DNA of 64,000 nucleotides from the NCBI GenBank assembly GCA_045120955.1, contig JBGVFH010000018.1, forward strand, positions 9,005-73,004, in the 5' to 3' direction. Numbering within the stretch: position 1 is the first letter of the stretch; each line of letters begins with the position of its first letter. This DNA comes from JAZMZS01 sp045120955 (GTDB lineage Bacteria; Bacillota; Clostridia; Oscillospirales; CAG-272). The position numbers were made by a program, and so were the translations under genes. Positions 24,678-34,332 of the stretch are shown here, piece after piece. Under the pieces are notes generated by a model, which had not been told where the DNA came from, ran no database searches, and saw only the letters and a program-made list of their open reading frames with translations.

Positions 24678-26168
24678 ATGAAAAAAACCGGTTTATTGGC
24701 GCTTATGCTTGTATGCATAATGCTGTTTGGTACACTGGTATCTTGTGGTGGAGACCAAAGCGATGACACAGGCTCGTCAAGCGTATCGGGTACATCCGGA
24801 GATGCGGCAGACGGTCTTGTGCTTCCGTCCGAAGGCTTCGGGGGAGAGGATTTCACTATTCTCGTTTCCGGACATACATCGGAGAACAACGCTTTCAACG
24901 ACTTTGGATATGCTGAGGAGAACCCCGATGCGGTTGACTCTGCTATACACAAGAGAAATATGTTGGTTGAAGAGCAGCTTGACGTAAAAATAATCACTAT
25001 CGAAGACTTTGAGGCTTCTCCTAAGACAAAGTCGATGATAGTCAAAAACCACACCTCGGGCGACTGCCTGTACGATGCGGTGCTTCCGATAGCTTATGAT
25101 GTAAGCTCGCTCGCATATGACGGAAAGCTCTCCGATCTCAATTCGCTCTCTCAGTATCTCAACCTTGAAAATGATTGGTGGGATCAGAAGGCAAACGAAG
25201 ACCTCGAGATGAACGGCATAATGTTCTTCACGACGGGAGACTTCTCTGTTTGGGCGAACGAGGTTACTGCTTGTATCACGTTTAACAAGACCTTGGCTGA
25301 TGACAATGGTATCGGCGCATCCAACCTTTACACGCTTGCATCAGAGGGTAAGTGGACATACGATGAGCTTATCAATGCGGCAAAGAAATGCCACAATGAC
25401 CTTGACGGAAGCCAGAGCCCGTCTCTCGGCGACCTGTACGGTCTTGTAACATGGGATGACGCAATATACAGCGTTGTAAACTCCATAGGTGTAAAGTGTG
25501 CATCTGTCGGTGAAGACGGTAAGATGAAGCTTACTCTCAACAGCGAGCGTACAGTTTCCGTTATTACAAAGTACATAGAATTCTGCAAACAGGATGATAC
25601 GGTCATAAACTTCCAGTACACGACAGCAGCAAGCCACAATGAAGCTATTATGCAAACGTTCGGCGACAATAAGGGACTTTTCCTTATGATAATGTTTAAG
25701 AACCTCAGTGCATTCCGTGACACGCAGGTCGAGTACGGTATTCTTCCTTATCCTAAGTTTGACGAAAATCAGGAAGAGTATTACAACTCTATCGCACCCT
25801 GGCACGTAAACTATCTTGCGGTTCCTGCGATCATATCAGATGCCGACAAGTCCGGTGCGGTTCTCGAGGCTCTCTGCTACGAGTCCACCGATACGGTCGT
25901 TACCGCATATTATGACAAGACTCTTATAGGAAAGACTGTTCGTGACGAAGAGTCCGCTCCTATGCTCGACATTATATTCGATACACGTATATTCGATGTC
26001 GGATATTACTATGAGCCCGGTCAGATAAACAAAAAACTCATCACAGAGCTTGTTCGCAAGGACAGCACAGACTTTGCGTCTATGTACGCACAGTATGAGC
26101 CTGCTGCTACCGCAGCGCTTGAGAAGATAAACTATTTCTTCCAGGAGACCTTCGCAACTCTCGGCTGA
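24678..26168 (+). CDS. Extracellular solute-binding lipoprotein (family 1-like), orphan
   Basis: Such lipoproteins capture sugars or other solutes and pass them to an ABC permease. The 496-residue product has a signal with lipobox LVSC (Cys ~23), then a Ser/Gly/Asp linker, then a mixed alpha/beta binding fold with EGKWTYDELINAAKKCHND and a YGLVTWDDA segment typical of family 1 carbohydrate binders. AAAGGAGG precedes the ATG. Codon choice is noticeably more biased than in neighbours (many CTC, AAG, GAC), suggesting high expression. No permease or ATPase gene is nearby, so its transporter must be elsewhere. A terminator follows, so it is monocistronic. Confidence 0.85.
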   Translation: MKKTGLLALMLVCIMLFGTLVSCGGDQSDDTGSSSVSGTSGDAADGLVLPSEGFGGEDFTILVSGHTSENNAFNDFGYAEENPDAVDSAIHKRNMLVEEQLDVKIITIEDFEASPKTKSMIVKNHTSGDCLYDAVLPIAYDVSSLAYDGKLSDLNSLSQYLNLENDWWDQKANEDLEMNGIMFFTTGDFSVWANEVTACITFNKTLADDNGIGASNLYTLASEGKWTYDELINAAKKCHNDLDGSQSPSLGDLYGLVTWDDAIYSVVNSIGVKCASVGEDGKMKLTLNSERTVSVITKYIEFCKQDDTVINFQYTTAASHNEAIMQTFGDNKGLFLMIMFKNLSAFRDTQVEYGILPYPKFDENQEEYYNSIAPWHVNYLAVPAIISDADKSGAVLEALCYESTDTVVTAYYDKTLIGKTVRDEESAPMLDIIFDTRIFDVGYYYEPGQINKKLITELVRKDSTDFASMYAQYEPAATAALEKINYFFQETFATLG

Positions 26169-26179
26169 TATAACAACAA

Positions 26180-26234
26180 TAAAATGAGCCGAACTTCCGT
26201 ATGACAGCGGGTGTTCGGCTCGTTTGCATTTTGT
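26180..26234 (+). terminator. Terminator after the family 1-like binding lipoprotein
   Basis: GAGCCGAAC...GTTCGGCTC stem followed by a T-rich run, 16 bases beyond the stop codon. Confidence 0.8.
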
Positions 26235-26307
26235 TGTTGAAAAGCGGTCGATTGTGTGGTAATATATTTATATAAAGAGGGGAAAAGTATCTTTTTCGGA
26301 GGGGAAG

Positions 26308-28803
26308 ATGAGATTGTTTTTGAAGAGAGGTATTGCCGCTTTTCTTATATTCGGTATGATCTTGCCTGTTTTTGTTTCATGTACTTCGATTGGCAAGAAC
26401 AGTAACGATACTGTTGAGATATGGGGAGATAACATAAATTTGACCGAGCTTGATATGGTCAGTACAAAGACTGCACCTGCGCCTGTTTTGCCCGATTATT
26501 CGGGAAAGGACACGCTGACGGTGGGGCTTGAGTCGGGTATCGGCGTGCTCTCTCCGTTCTTTTGCAAAGATGAAAGCGAATTTTACGCATCTGACCTGTC
26601 TCATGTAAAGCTGCTCGACACAGAGCGTGGCGGACGCATCGTTACAGAGGGGATAGAGGGACAGAGCTTTGAGTTTGACGGCACGGATTACGAATATTAC
26701 GGTATTGCCGACCTTGACCTTACGGTTGAGTCGGACGGCAGAGCTGTGTACGATTTTACCCTGCGTGAGGATGTGTTTTTCTCCGACGGGACAAATCTCA
26801 CGGCGGATGATGTTATCTTTTCGATGTATGTGCTCCTTGACCCTGCATACGACGGTTACAGTGAGCTTGCCTATCAGCCTATAAGCGGGCTTGGCTCATA
26901 CAGAGACGGAATGGCTACGCTTGATACACTGATGTTCCGTGTGGGAAGAGAAAATGTATCAAATCAGAGCTTTTCTGCCGGTGATGCCATCAAATACTGG
27001 GAGCGGCTCGACTCTGCGGGGCAGAATTTCGTTTCGGATATAGTAGAATATGTACATAATAACTACGGAGGCGAGAGCCTGTATCAGTCATACGGCGGAA
27101 AATGGGGAAGTGCGATAGCAGACAGCGACGGTCTGCGAATAGCATATGCCATGACCGTATGGGGATATGCCGAGTGGGAAGTAAACGAAACGGGCGAATA
27201 CACAGGAGCTCTTATCGATACGAGAGACGTGCGTTACGACTGCGAAAGCTCATACCCTGATCTATATGATTTTTGGCGGTGTATGTATGAGCAGTATGAG
27301 TCTGTCTCGGAGTTATCGGAGGCGGAGTCGGAGGAGCGGGATATTTATTCTTATCTCAAAGAGGCGTTCGGGGAGGACTACGAATACTACTTTGAGATAT
27401 ATCACTCCGCCTCTCTGTCCTCCGCAAGCACCGTGAGCGGAATAACGAAAACGGGAATGTACAGCTTTCGTGTAGTGATGGACAGCTATGATACAAGCTC
27501 GGTGTATGCGTTTTCATTTTATGTGGCGCCCTTGCATATTTACGGCAGCAGAGATGAATACAGATACACGGAGGGGAGATTTGGCTTTACGAAGGGGGAT
27601 CTTACTAAAATAAAGGACACCGACGGCTACAGCGTAGGTGCTGGTGCATATACATACAGCGGTACTGACGGAAACGTATATAGATTTAAAAGAAACGAGC
27701 TGTACTATCTCGGCTGTCCGTGTATAAGCTATATAAAGCTTGCGTGTGAAGCTCTCGGAGATGACTGCGCTCAGGATATAGCGGAGGGCAAATACGACAT
27801 TACCGTGTGTGAGCTTGACGGAAAGCTCATCTCCTCAGCAAAAAATCTCAATTCCGGAGGCACTCTTGACGGCGACATAATATCCTGCACACGTATTTCC
27901 CGTGACGGGTACGGATATATAGGCATCAACGCTTCGGAGGTGAAGTGTGCACAGGACTCGGCGAGCGAAGAGTCAAAGGCATTGCGGCAGGCGTTTTGTA
28001 TTCTTTTCTCTGTTTACAAGAAAGAATCCGTTTATTACTATTGGGGAGAGAGGGCAGAGACGGCGGAATATCCGATCGACAAAAATTCGTGGGCATATCC
28101 GACAGATGTGAGTGATGCGTATACAAGGACTGTTGGGGGCGAGAGTATCTACACGGACGGCATGAGTGACGCACGGCGCTATGCAGCGGCACTTGATGCG
28201 GCGCGTGAATTCTTTGTTTTGGCAGGATATGAGTACGATGCAAAATCGGGGAAGCTCATATCTGCACCCGACGGCGCATCGCTCAAATATGAATTTTTGC
28301 TGTGCGGCGGCGGTACATACGACAGCCCCTTATACAGCACAGCAAAGGACACGGCTCAGGCACTGTCGGAGATAGGCATAACACTCAAGATCACCGATGT
28401 CGGTACAAAAGAAGAGCTTTCGGCTCGGCTGAGCGCAGGGGATGTTCAGATGTGGGGAGCAGAGATGCAATACAGCCCCGACCCGGATATGTATGACGTA
28501 TATTACAGCAAAAACACCCCCGAATATTATGACAGTACGAAAAAGAACCTGTTTTACATTTGCGACGCCACACTTGATACTCTGATCTCTGATGCAAAGA
28601 AGAGCAACGACTATGCACAAAGAGCACAGATATACGGCGAGTGCTGTGACATAATCTTTTCGTGGGGAGTTGAGGTGCCAATGTATGTTTGCTATGATGC
28701 GCACCTGTACAGCGTGGAGCGAATGGCGAAGGACAGCGTTTTGTCTGATATGAGCGTGTATTACACATGGGCGGATGAAGCGTATATGATAAAGCTGTCG
28801 TAG
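26308..28803 (+). CDS. Family 5 (peptide/nickel-type) solute-binding lipoprotein, enlarged, orphan
   Basis: Family 5 binding proteins serve oligopeptide/dipeptide-type ABC importers. The 831-residue product starts with a lipoprotein signal (lipobox FVSC, Cys ~25). It shows DTLTVGLESGIGVLSPFF and the family signature VYDFTLREDVFFSDGTNLTADDVIFSM. The C-terminal half carries the usual substrate-cleft pattern, ending near LFYICDATLDTLI. It is about 280 residues longer than typical OppA/DppA proteins. The extra length lies mainly between ~210 and 400, a Tyr/Glu/Ser-rich stretch. TCGGAGGGGAAG is a strong ribosome site. No permease genes accompany it; a terminator shared with the convergent ABC genes follows. 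Confidence 0.85.
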   Translation: MRLFLKRGIAAFLIFGMILPVFVSCTSIGKNSNDTVEIWGDNINLTELDMVSTKTAPAPVLPDYSGKDTLTVGLESGIGVLSPFFCKDESEFYASDLSHVKLLDTERGGRIVTEGIEGQSFEFDGTDYEYYGIADLDLTVESDGRAVYDFTLREDVFFSDGTNLTADDVIFSMYVLLDPAYDGYSELAYQPISGLGSYRDGMATLDTLMFRVGRENVSNQSFSAGDAIKYWERLDSAGQNFVSDIVEYVHNNYGGESLYQSYGGKWGSAIADSDGLRIAYAMTVWGYAEWEVNETGEYTGALIDTRDVRYDCESSYPDLYDFWRCMYEQYESVSELSEAESEERDIYSYLKEAFGEDYEYYFEIYHSASLSSASTVSGITKTGMYSFRVVMDSYDTSSVYAFSFYVAPLHIYGSRDEYRYTEGRFGFTKGDLTKIKDTDGYSVGAGAYTYSGTDGNVYRFKRNELYYLGCPCISYIKLACEALGDDCAQDIAEGKYDITVCELDGKLISSAKNLNSGGTLDGDIISCTRISRDGYGYIGINASEVKCAQDSASEESKALRQAFCILFSVYKKESVYYYWGERAETAEYPIDKNSWAYPTDVSDAYTRTVGGESIYTDGMSDARRYAAALDAAREFFVLAGYEYDAKSGKLISAPDGASLKYEFLLCGGGTYDSPLYSTAKDTAQALSEIGITLKITDVGTKEELSARLSAGDVQMWGAEMQYSPDPDMYDVYYSKNTPEYYDSTKKNLFYICDATLDTLISDAKKSNDYAQRAQIYGECCDIIFSWGVEVPMYVCYDAHLYSVERMAKDSVLSDMSVYYTWADEAYMIKLS

Positions 28804-28865
28804 TCTAAAAAGCAAAGACGGCGGCATATCGAGAAATTCTGCGGCATGAATAAGTAAAAAACAAA

Positions 28866-28914
28866 ACTACCCGATGAAAGATCGTTTCTGATTTTTTCAT
28901 CGGGTAGTGTTTTT
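28866..28914. terminator. Bidirectional terminator between the binding protein and the ABC exporter
   Basis: ACTACCCGATGAAA pairs with TTTCATCGGGTAGT, with GTTTTTGC after it on plus and TTTTGT on minus. It serves two convergent transcripts. Confidence 0.8.
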
Positions 28915-28966
28915 GCAGTTGATAATATTGCCCGCTTATAAGCGGTAAGCTCGGTACTTCTCTGTG

Positions 28967-30979
28967 TTAGTCAAGCTCTTTTTTACCTGTGTAAAGCTCG
29001 TAGTATCTTCCGCCGAGGGCGAGCAGCTCGTCGTGGCTTCCACGCTCGATTATCTCGCCGTTTTCAAGTACCATTATTGCGTTTGCGTTTCGTACCGTAG
29101 AGAGTCTGTGAGCGATAACGAAGGTCGTGCGGTTTTTCATCAGTCTGTCCATACCGTGCTCTATATGGCGTTCGGTACGGGTGTCGACCGAGCTTGTTGC
29201 TTCGTCAAGAACAAGTATCGGAGCTTTTGAAAGAGCCGCACGTGCTATGTTGAGAAGCTGTCTCTGACCTTGCGACAGATTTGCTCCGTCTCCTTCAAGC
29301 ATCGTGTTGTAGCCGTCGGAGAGCCTCATGATAAAGGAGTGCGCCGATGCGGTTTTTGCCGCAGCTATGACCTCCTCGTCGGTTGCGTCAAGCCTGCCGT
29401 AACGGATGTTTTCCATGACCGTGCCCGAGAACAGATGCGTGTCTTGAAGCACCATTGCAATGTTTTGGCGCAGGACATCTCTCTTGATGCTTTTTATATC
29501 AATGCCGTCTATCGTTATCTCTCCCTGCTGTATGTCATAAAAGCGGTTGAGCAGATTTGTTACCGTTGTTTTTCCCGCTCCCGTGCTTCCGACAAACGCA
29601 ATTTTCTGTCCCGGCTTTGCGTAAAGGGAGATATCCTTGAGTATCGTCTTCTCGGGCGTATAGCCAAAGTATACGTTGGAAAGCTTAACATATCCTTCAA
29701 GCTGACCTTCGTATGCCTTTTCGCCGTCAGGTATCTCAGGCTCGGTGTCCATTACGCTGAATACACGCTCTGCACCCGCAAGTGCAGAGAACACCGTTGA
29801 CATCTGATGCGAGATGTTGTTTATCGGAAATGAGAACTGCCGTGAGTATCCCGCAAATACGGTAAGCCCACCGGGAGTAAAGCCGGAGGTACACATAAGA
29901 ATACCGCCGACACCGACCGTTACCGCATAGCTTATCTGAGAGGTGTTGCCCATGATAGGACCCATGATGCCGCCGTAGAACTGAGCGTAGAACTGCTTTT
30001 CACGAAGGTCTGAGTTGAGAAGGTCAAACTCGTCTACACATTCGCTTTCGTGGTTGAAAACCTTTACTACCTTTTGTCCCGTGACAGTCTCCTCGATGTA
30101 TCCGTTTACGGCACCGAGAGCCGCCTGTTGTCCCGAGTAGTATTTTGACGAGCGTTTTGCTATCATGGCACCGCCCTTTATAAATACAGGGATAAATACT
30201 ACCGTTATCAGCGTGAGCACCCAGTTTGTTGTTATCATAAACGTAAATGTGCCGAGCAAGGTGATAATGCCCGATATAGCCGAAACAAGAGAGTTGTCGA
30301 GCATCATTCCGATGTTGTCTACATCGTTTGTGTATCGGCTCATCAGCTCTCCCGTTGTATTGCTGTCATAAAAGCGAACGGGCAACTTTTGCATTTTTGT
30401 AAAGAGGTCTTTGCGGATATTTTCAATAGCACCTTGTGATATTGTGAGCATTATCCTCGCCTGAGTATATGTGCATATTATACCGACAACATATACCGCC
30501 GCAAGTATCATAAGCGCACATATAACGTAGCTCAGTACCTCTGCCGCATTGCCTCCGATAAAGGATAGTGCAGGGCGCATAACCTCGACTAAGGCGCTTA
30601 TAGCGTTGTCGGCGAGCTTTTCAAAAGCGCTCGGAGACAATTCAAGTGCGGGGTTGAGGTAAAGTGCGAGCTTGTTTATTATAGGCGAGAGCATATACGA
30701 GCCGCACAGTGATGCGACGGTACTGCCAAGCATACAAAACAGCACTAAAATGAGCAGCGGCGTGTATTTTTTTATGTATGAGAACAGTCTTTTTATAGTG
30801 TTTTTTGTGTTTTTGGGCTTTCCCGTTGCACGTGGACCTCTGCCACCGGGACCTTTTCCTCCGGGTCCGCCCATGGGTCCGCCCATGGGTCCTCTGCCAC
30901 CGGGACCCATATGACCTGCTGCCTTTGCAGAGGCATGAGAGTTATATTGCTTTTGGAGTTCTTGCAATGTTCTTGCCAT
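28967..30979 (-). CDS. ABC exporter half-transporter, catalytically complete subunit
   Basis: This fused membrane/ATPase subunit should pair with the upstream gene product in a heterodimeric drug or lipid exporter. The 670-residue protein has a ~50-residue Gly/Pro/Met-rich, basic leader (repeats like GGPMGGPGG), then six predicted membrane spans (~70-375). The ATPase domain has Walker A GSTGAGKTT, Q-loop MVLQDTHLF, signature LSQGQRQLL, Walker B ILVLDEATSS with the catalytic Glu, and H-loop IAHRLSTV. It begins two bases after its partner's stop. The low-complexity leader is absent from ordinary exporters. Operon: MarR gene, partner ABC, this gene. Confidence 0.93.
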   Translation of the reverse strand: MARTLQELQKQYNSHASAKAAGHMGPGGRGPMGGPMGGPGGKGPGGRGPRATGKPKNTKNTIKRLFSYIKKYTPLLILVLFCMLGSTVASLCGSYMLSPIINKLALYLNPALELSPSAFEKLADNAISALVEVMRPALSFIGGNAAEVLSYVICALMILAAVYVVGIICTYTQARIMLTISQGAIENIRKDLFTKMQKLPVRFYDSNTTGELMSRYTNDVDNIGMMLDNSLVSAISGIITLLGTFTFMITTNWVLTLITVVFIPVFIKGGAMIAKRSSKYYSGQQAALGAVNGYIEETVTGQKVVKVFNHESECVDEFDLLNSDLREKQFYAQFYGGIMGPIMGNTSQISYAVTVGVGGILMCTSGFTPGGLTVFAGYSRQFSFPINNISHQMSTVFSALAGAERVFSVMDTEPEIPDGEKAYEGQLEGYVKLSNVYFGYTPEKTILKDISLYAKPGQKIAFVGSTGAGKTTVTNLLNRFYDIQQGEITIDGIDIKSIKRDVLRQNIAMVLQDTHLFSGTVMENIRYGRLDATDEEVIAAAKTASAHSFIMRLSDGYNTMLEGDGANLSQGQRQLLNIARAALSKAPILVLDEATSSVDTRTERHIEHGMDRLMKNRTTFVIAHRLSTVRNANAIMVLENGEIIERGSHDELLALGGRYYELYTGKKELD

Positions 30980-30981
30980 TT

Positions 30982-32715
30982 TTACGCCTCCTTCTTTTCT
31001 GTTTGAGAGCTGTATATCTCACGGTACTCCGTGTTGCTCTCAAGAAGCTGTGCGTGCGTACCGATACCCGTTATTTTGCCATCGTTCATGACGATTATCA
31101 TATCGGCATCAATGACAGAGGAAATTCTTTGCGCTATGATTATCTTTGTCGAGTCCTGCAGACTTGTTCTGAATTCCTCTCTGATCTTTGCCTCAGTCGC
31201 TGTATCGACAGCGGACGTTGAGTCGTCGAGGATGAGTATCTTCGGCTTTTTGAGCAAAGCGCGTGCAATACACAGACGCTGTTTTTGACCGCCCGAGACA
31301 TTGGTAGCGCCTTGGTCGAGCTTTGTATTATAACCGTCCTTAAATGAGGTTATAAAGGAGTCCGCCTGCGATGCACGTGCAACTCTGACAAGTTCCTCTT
31401 CGTCTGCCTCTTGGTTTCCCCAGCGCAGATTGTCGGAGATGCTTCCCGAGAAAAGAACATTTTTCTGCAAAACCATGCCGACACCCTCACGCAGCTTTGT
31501 CATATCGTAGTCACGAACGTCAATACCGTCTACCTTGACCGAGCCTTCGTCTGTATCGTAAAGACGGGGTATCATAGATACAAGCGTACTTTTGCCGCAT
31601 CCCGTTGAACCGATAATGCCTACCGTAGCTGCTGCGGGAATTTTAAGGTTGATGCTGTCCAGCACCTTTTCCTCGCTGTTTTTGTAATATCTGAAGGATA
31701 CGTTTGAAAACTCTATCTCACCCCGTGTTACCTCGGCGTCCTTGTGCTTTGCATCTGTATCGTCAAGGTCTATCTTTTCATCGAGCACCTCACTTATACG
31801 TTTTGCAGAAGCCATAGCACGTGATGACGTAACGAATATCATAGTCAGCGTCGTAAGTGACATAAGTATCTGAGATACATAGCTGATAAATGCGGAAAGG
31901 TCGCCCGTCAGCATTTCGCCGCCCGCAACGAGTCTTGAGCCGAACCATATTACGGCGCAGGTCGTTATGTTCATAAACAGCGTCATTACAGGGGACATAA
32001 GTATCATTATTTTATAGGCGTCTATGCCGCTTTTTTTAAGGTTTGAGTTTGCATGGTCAAACTTTTCGGTTTCGAATTCTTCACGGACAAAGCTCTTTAC
32101 AACACGTACATTCGTTATATTTTCCTGTACTGTTGCGTTGAGCGAGTCGATCTTTTGCTGAACACGGGAAAAACGGGGAAAGCCTTGCTTGATGATAAAG
32201 CCTACGGTGATTATCATCAGCGGAACCGTGACGGCAAGCACAAGGGCAAGGTTGGGCTTGAGCGATATTGCCATGATAAGCGCACCCACAAGCATTCCGG
32301 GAGAGCGCAGACACATACGCATAAGCATATTGATAAAGTTTTGTATCTGTGTTATGTCGTTTGTGAGACGTGTTACAAGCGAGCCTGTGTGGAATTTGTC
32401 AATGTTTGAAAATGAAAATTCCTGTACCTTTCTGTATACGTCGCTGCGTAGATCCGCTGCATAGTTTACGGATGCTTTTGATGCGAAATATGCACCTCCT
32501 ATACCGCCCGCCATCATGAGCACCGCCGCCAGGATCATGAGCAGAGATATCATAACGGAGCTTTGTACGGTGAGCGTTCCGTTTTGCGCACCGTTTAATA
32601 TTAATGATAGAAATTTCGGCATCAGTACCTCTCCGATAACCTCAACTATCATGCACAGCGGCCCTATTATGAAAAAGGGCAGATAGGGTCTTGCGTAGTC
32701 AAACCATCGTTTCAA
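30982..32715 (-). CDS. ABC exporter half-transporter, degenerate-site subunit
   Basis: The 577-residue product has six membrane spans (~15-310) and an ATPase domain with Walker A GSTGCGKST, signature VSGGQKQRL, Walker B ILILDDSTSA and IAQRISSV at the H-loop. The catalytic Glu after Walker B is Asp, and the switch His is Gln. Both changes are hallmarks of the degenerate site in heterodimeric exporters such as TM287/288 and BmrCD (established for that class). Its partner follows after two bases. Regulation by the co-transcribed MarR protein is likely. Substrate unknown. Confidence 0.93.
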   Translation of the reverse strand: MKRWFDYARPYLPFFIIGPLCMIVEVIGEVLMPKFLSLILNGAQNGTLTVQSSVMISLLMILAAVLMMAGGIGGAYFASKASVNYAADLRSDVYRKVQEFSFSNIDKFHTGSLVTRLTNDITQIQNFINMLMRMCLRSPGMLVGALIMAISLKPNLALVLAVTVPLMIITVGFIIKQGFPRFSRVQQKIDSLNATVQENITNVRVVKSFVREEFETEKFDHANSNLKKSGIDAYKIMILMSPVMTLFMNITTCAVIWFGSRLVAGGEMLTGDLSAFISYVSQILMSLTTLTMIFVTSSRAMASAKRISEVLDEKIDLDDTDAKHKDAEVTRGEIEFSNVSFRYYKNSEEKVLDSINLKIPAAATVGIIGSTGCGKSTLVSMIPRLYDTDEGSVKVDGIDVRDYDMTKLREGVGMVLQKNVLFSGSISDNLRWGNQEADEEELVRVARASQADSFITSFKDGYNTKLDQGATNVSGGQKQRLCIARALLKKPKILILDDSTSAVDTATEAKIREEFRTSLQDSTKIIIAQRISSVIDADMIIVMNDGKITGIGTHAQLLESNTEYREIYSSQTEKKEA

Positions 32716-32772
32716 TTTAGATCATCCTTTCGGGTATATACTTTTCTTTTTGATTTTTCGGCTGTTGCCGTC

Positions 32773-33237
32773 TTATTCTTTGCCGTTGCGGCAGTCGAAT
32801 TTTTTTATGTTATCGCACAGCCGTGAAAGGTATAAGGAAAACTCCGATATCTCCTCCTCACAAAAGCCCTCGAACATTGCCGCATCGAGTGCGCCTATCA
32901 GGCATTTTGTCTGCTCTACGATATCCTGTCCCTTTTGGGTCAGCTCTATCAGATTTGCTCTGTTGTCGTTTTTGTCGGTCACTCTTTTTATCAAGCCCTC
33001 ATTCTCGAGCTTTTTTATGGATACGGCAACGGCAGCAGGACTTATTTCATGAAAATTTGCAATGTCCTTTTGCGATGTCGGTTCGTTTCCCCGCCTTGAT
33101 AAAAACATGAGTATTCGGTGCTGGCTTCTGTGAATGCCAAAGCCCTTTACGTTGTTTTCAAAAACACGGTGATGTGATTTTGCCGCAGTTATAAAAAGCT
33201 TGACTACATTGTCCTTGTTTTGCGAGTTTTTCTCCAC
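32773..33237 (-). CDS. MarR-family transcriptional regulator of the ABC exporter operon
   Basis: MarR proteins are dimeric winged-helix repressors released by small aromatic or drug-like ligands. The product (~154 residues) shows the DNA-binding core HRILMFLSRRG, TSQKDIANFHEISPAAVAVS and the wing LIKRVTDKNDNRANLIELT. An ATG at 33243 lies directly against the GGAGG ribosome site with no spacer. The GTG at 33237, six bases from GGAGG, is the better start and is given. The promoter region carries GTTAAT-A-ATTAAC palindromes overlapping the start site, and the two ABC genes follow 57 bases downstream: a textbook autoregulated efflux cassette (inference). Confidence 0.92.
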   Translation of the reverse strand: MEKNSQNKDNVVKLFITAAKSHHRVFENNVKGFGIHRSQHRILMFLSRRGNEPTSQKDIANFHEISPAAVAVSIKKLENEGLIKRVTDKNDNRANLIELTQKGQDIVEQTKCLIGALDAAMFEGFCEEEISEFSLYLSRLCDNIKKFDCRNGKE

Positions 33238-33256
33238 AGGCATCCTCCTTTACAAA

Positions 33257-33283
33257 GTAATAATTAACCAGTTAATAATTAAC
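33257..33283 (-). promoter_or_regulatory. MarR-type operator
   Basis: GTTAATAATTAAC (33271-33283) is a perfect 13-base palindrome; the near-copy GTAATAATTAAC (33257-33268) follows at a 14-base pitch. They lie just downstream of the -10 box, where binding would block transcription. Confidence 0.7.
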
Positions 33284-33292
33284 ACATTAACT

Positions 33293-33320
33293 ATTATATG
33301 TATTAATAACCGAAAGTCAA
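33293..33320 (-). promoter_or_regulatory. Promoter of the MarR-ABC operon
   Basis: On the minus strand TTGACT (33320-33315), 16-base spacer, TATAAT (33298-33293). Confidence 0.75.
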
Positions 33321-33512
33321 TAGAAAACACACAAAATTCACAATTCCAAATGCTCGAAAACACTTTAAAAAACATATTCTTTGTGATAAAATAAAAGATG
33401 ATATGAGCAGTCAGTTGTGAAATTTGGCTTTTGCGGCACATATGAAAAAATTTTTGTGCAAGCGCAGAGAGACATTTTGCCGAGACGAGTTACAAAAAGG
33501 AGAGCGGTGTAT

Positions 33513-34172
33513 ATGAAAGAGTATCCATATGTGTTTTTTGACCTTGACGGGACGCTGACAGACCCGTATGAGGGAATTACAAAATCGGTTCAGAGGGCGC
33601 TGTTGCATTTTGGGATAGACGAGCCTGACAGAGAAAAGCTCAGACGCTTTATCGGACCTCCCCTGCGTGATTCGTTTGCACGTTTTTACGGTATCGAGAG
33701 CGGACGGCTCGAGGAAGCGGTGAACGCATACAGAGAGTATTTCTCAGTGAAGGGGATCTTCGAAAATGAGCTCTACGAGGGTGTTGAGCAGCTGCTTGAA
33801 GCTCTGGTGAGAAAAAACGTCAAAATTTTGCTCGCAACATCAAAGCCGGAGCCGTTTGCGAAGAGAATAACGGAGCATTTCGGCATTGACAAATATTTTT
33901 TCGCTCAATGCGGCTCGGATTTTGAAGGGAAATATGAGACCAAGGCTCAGGTGATAGAACGAGCGTTGAGCATATGCGGGGCACAGCGCAGCGAGGTGTT
34001 GATGGTAGGCGACCGTATGCACGACATAATAGGAGCAAAAGAAAACGGAGTTGACAGCGCAGGTGTGCTTTACGGCTACGGAGACAGAGAAGAGCTTGAA
34101 GGTGCGGGTGCGGATATGATCTTTGCGAGTGTAGATGAGCTGAAGGCGGCGCTTTTGTCGAAAGATGCATAA
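33513..34172 (+). CDS. HAD-superfamily phosphatase (phosphoglycolate phosphatase-like)
   Basis: HAD phosphatases hydrolyse small phosphate esters through an aspartyl-phosphate. The 219-residue product has motif I FFDLDGTLTD (nucleophile and acid Asp), motif II LLATSKPEP, a conserved lysine region GKYETKAQVI and motif III MVGDRMHDIIGA. The cap domain and the GVLYGYG segment place it with Gph/PpaX-type enzymes. The frame is open upstream to 33417, but AAAGGAGA nine bases before the ATG at 33513 decides the start. It is divergent from the MarR operon and monocistronic. Substrate is uncertain. Confidence 0.88.
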   Translation: MKEYPYVFFDLDGTLTDPYEGITKSVQRALLHFGIDEPDREKLRRFIGPPLRDSFARFYGIESGRLEEAVNAYREYFSVKGIFENELYEGVEQLLEALVRKNVKILLATSKPEPFAKRITEHFGIDKYFFAQCGSDFEGKYETKAQVIERALSICGAQRSEVLMVGDRMHDIIGAKENGVDSAGVLYGYGDREELEGAGADMIFASVDELKAALLSKDA

Positions 34173-34252
34173 TAATAAAAAATGTGTACATAAATATATA
34201 AAAGCGGTAAGAAAGCGGCGTTGTACAAATTTGTCGAATGACGTATAAAATG

Positions 34253-34281
34253 TTGACAAATCAACAATTTTATGGTATATT
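34253..34281 (+). promoter_or_regulatory. Promoter of the acyl-CoA synthetase gene
   Basis: TTGACA (34253-34258), 17 bases, TATATT (34276-34281). The -35 box lies within a TGTTGA...TCAACA inverted repeat (34251-34266) that could be a regulator site. Confidence 0.75.
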
Positions 34282-34332
34282 ATACAGGATATGTTCCTAT
34301 ATTGACATATAATATGAAACGGAGAATAGCTA

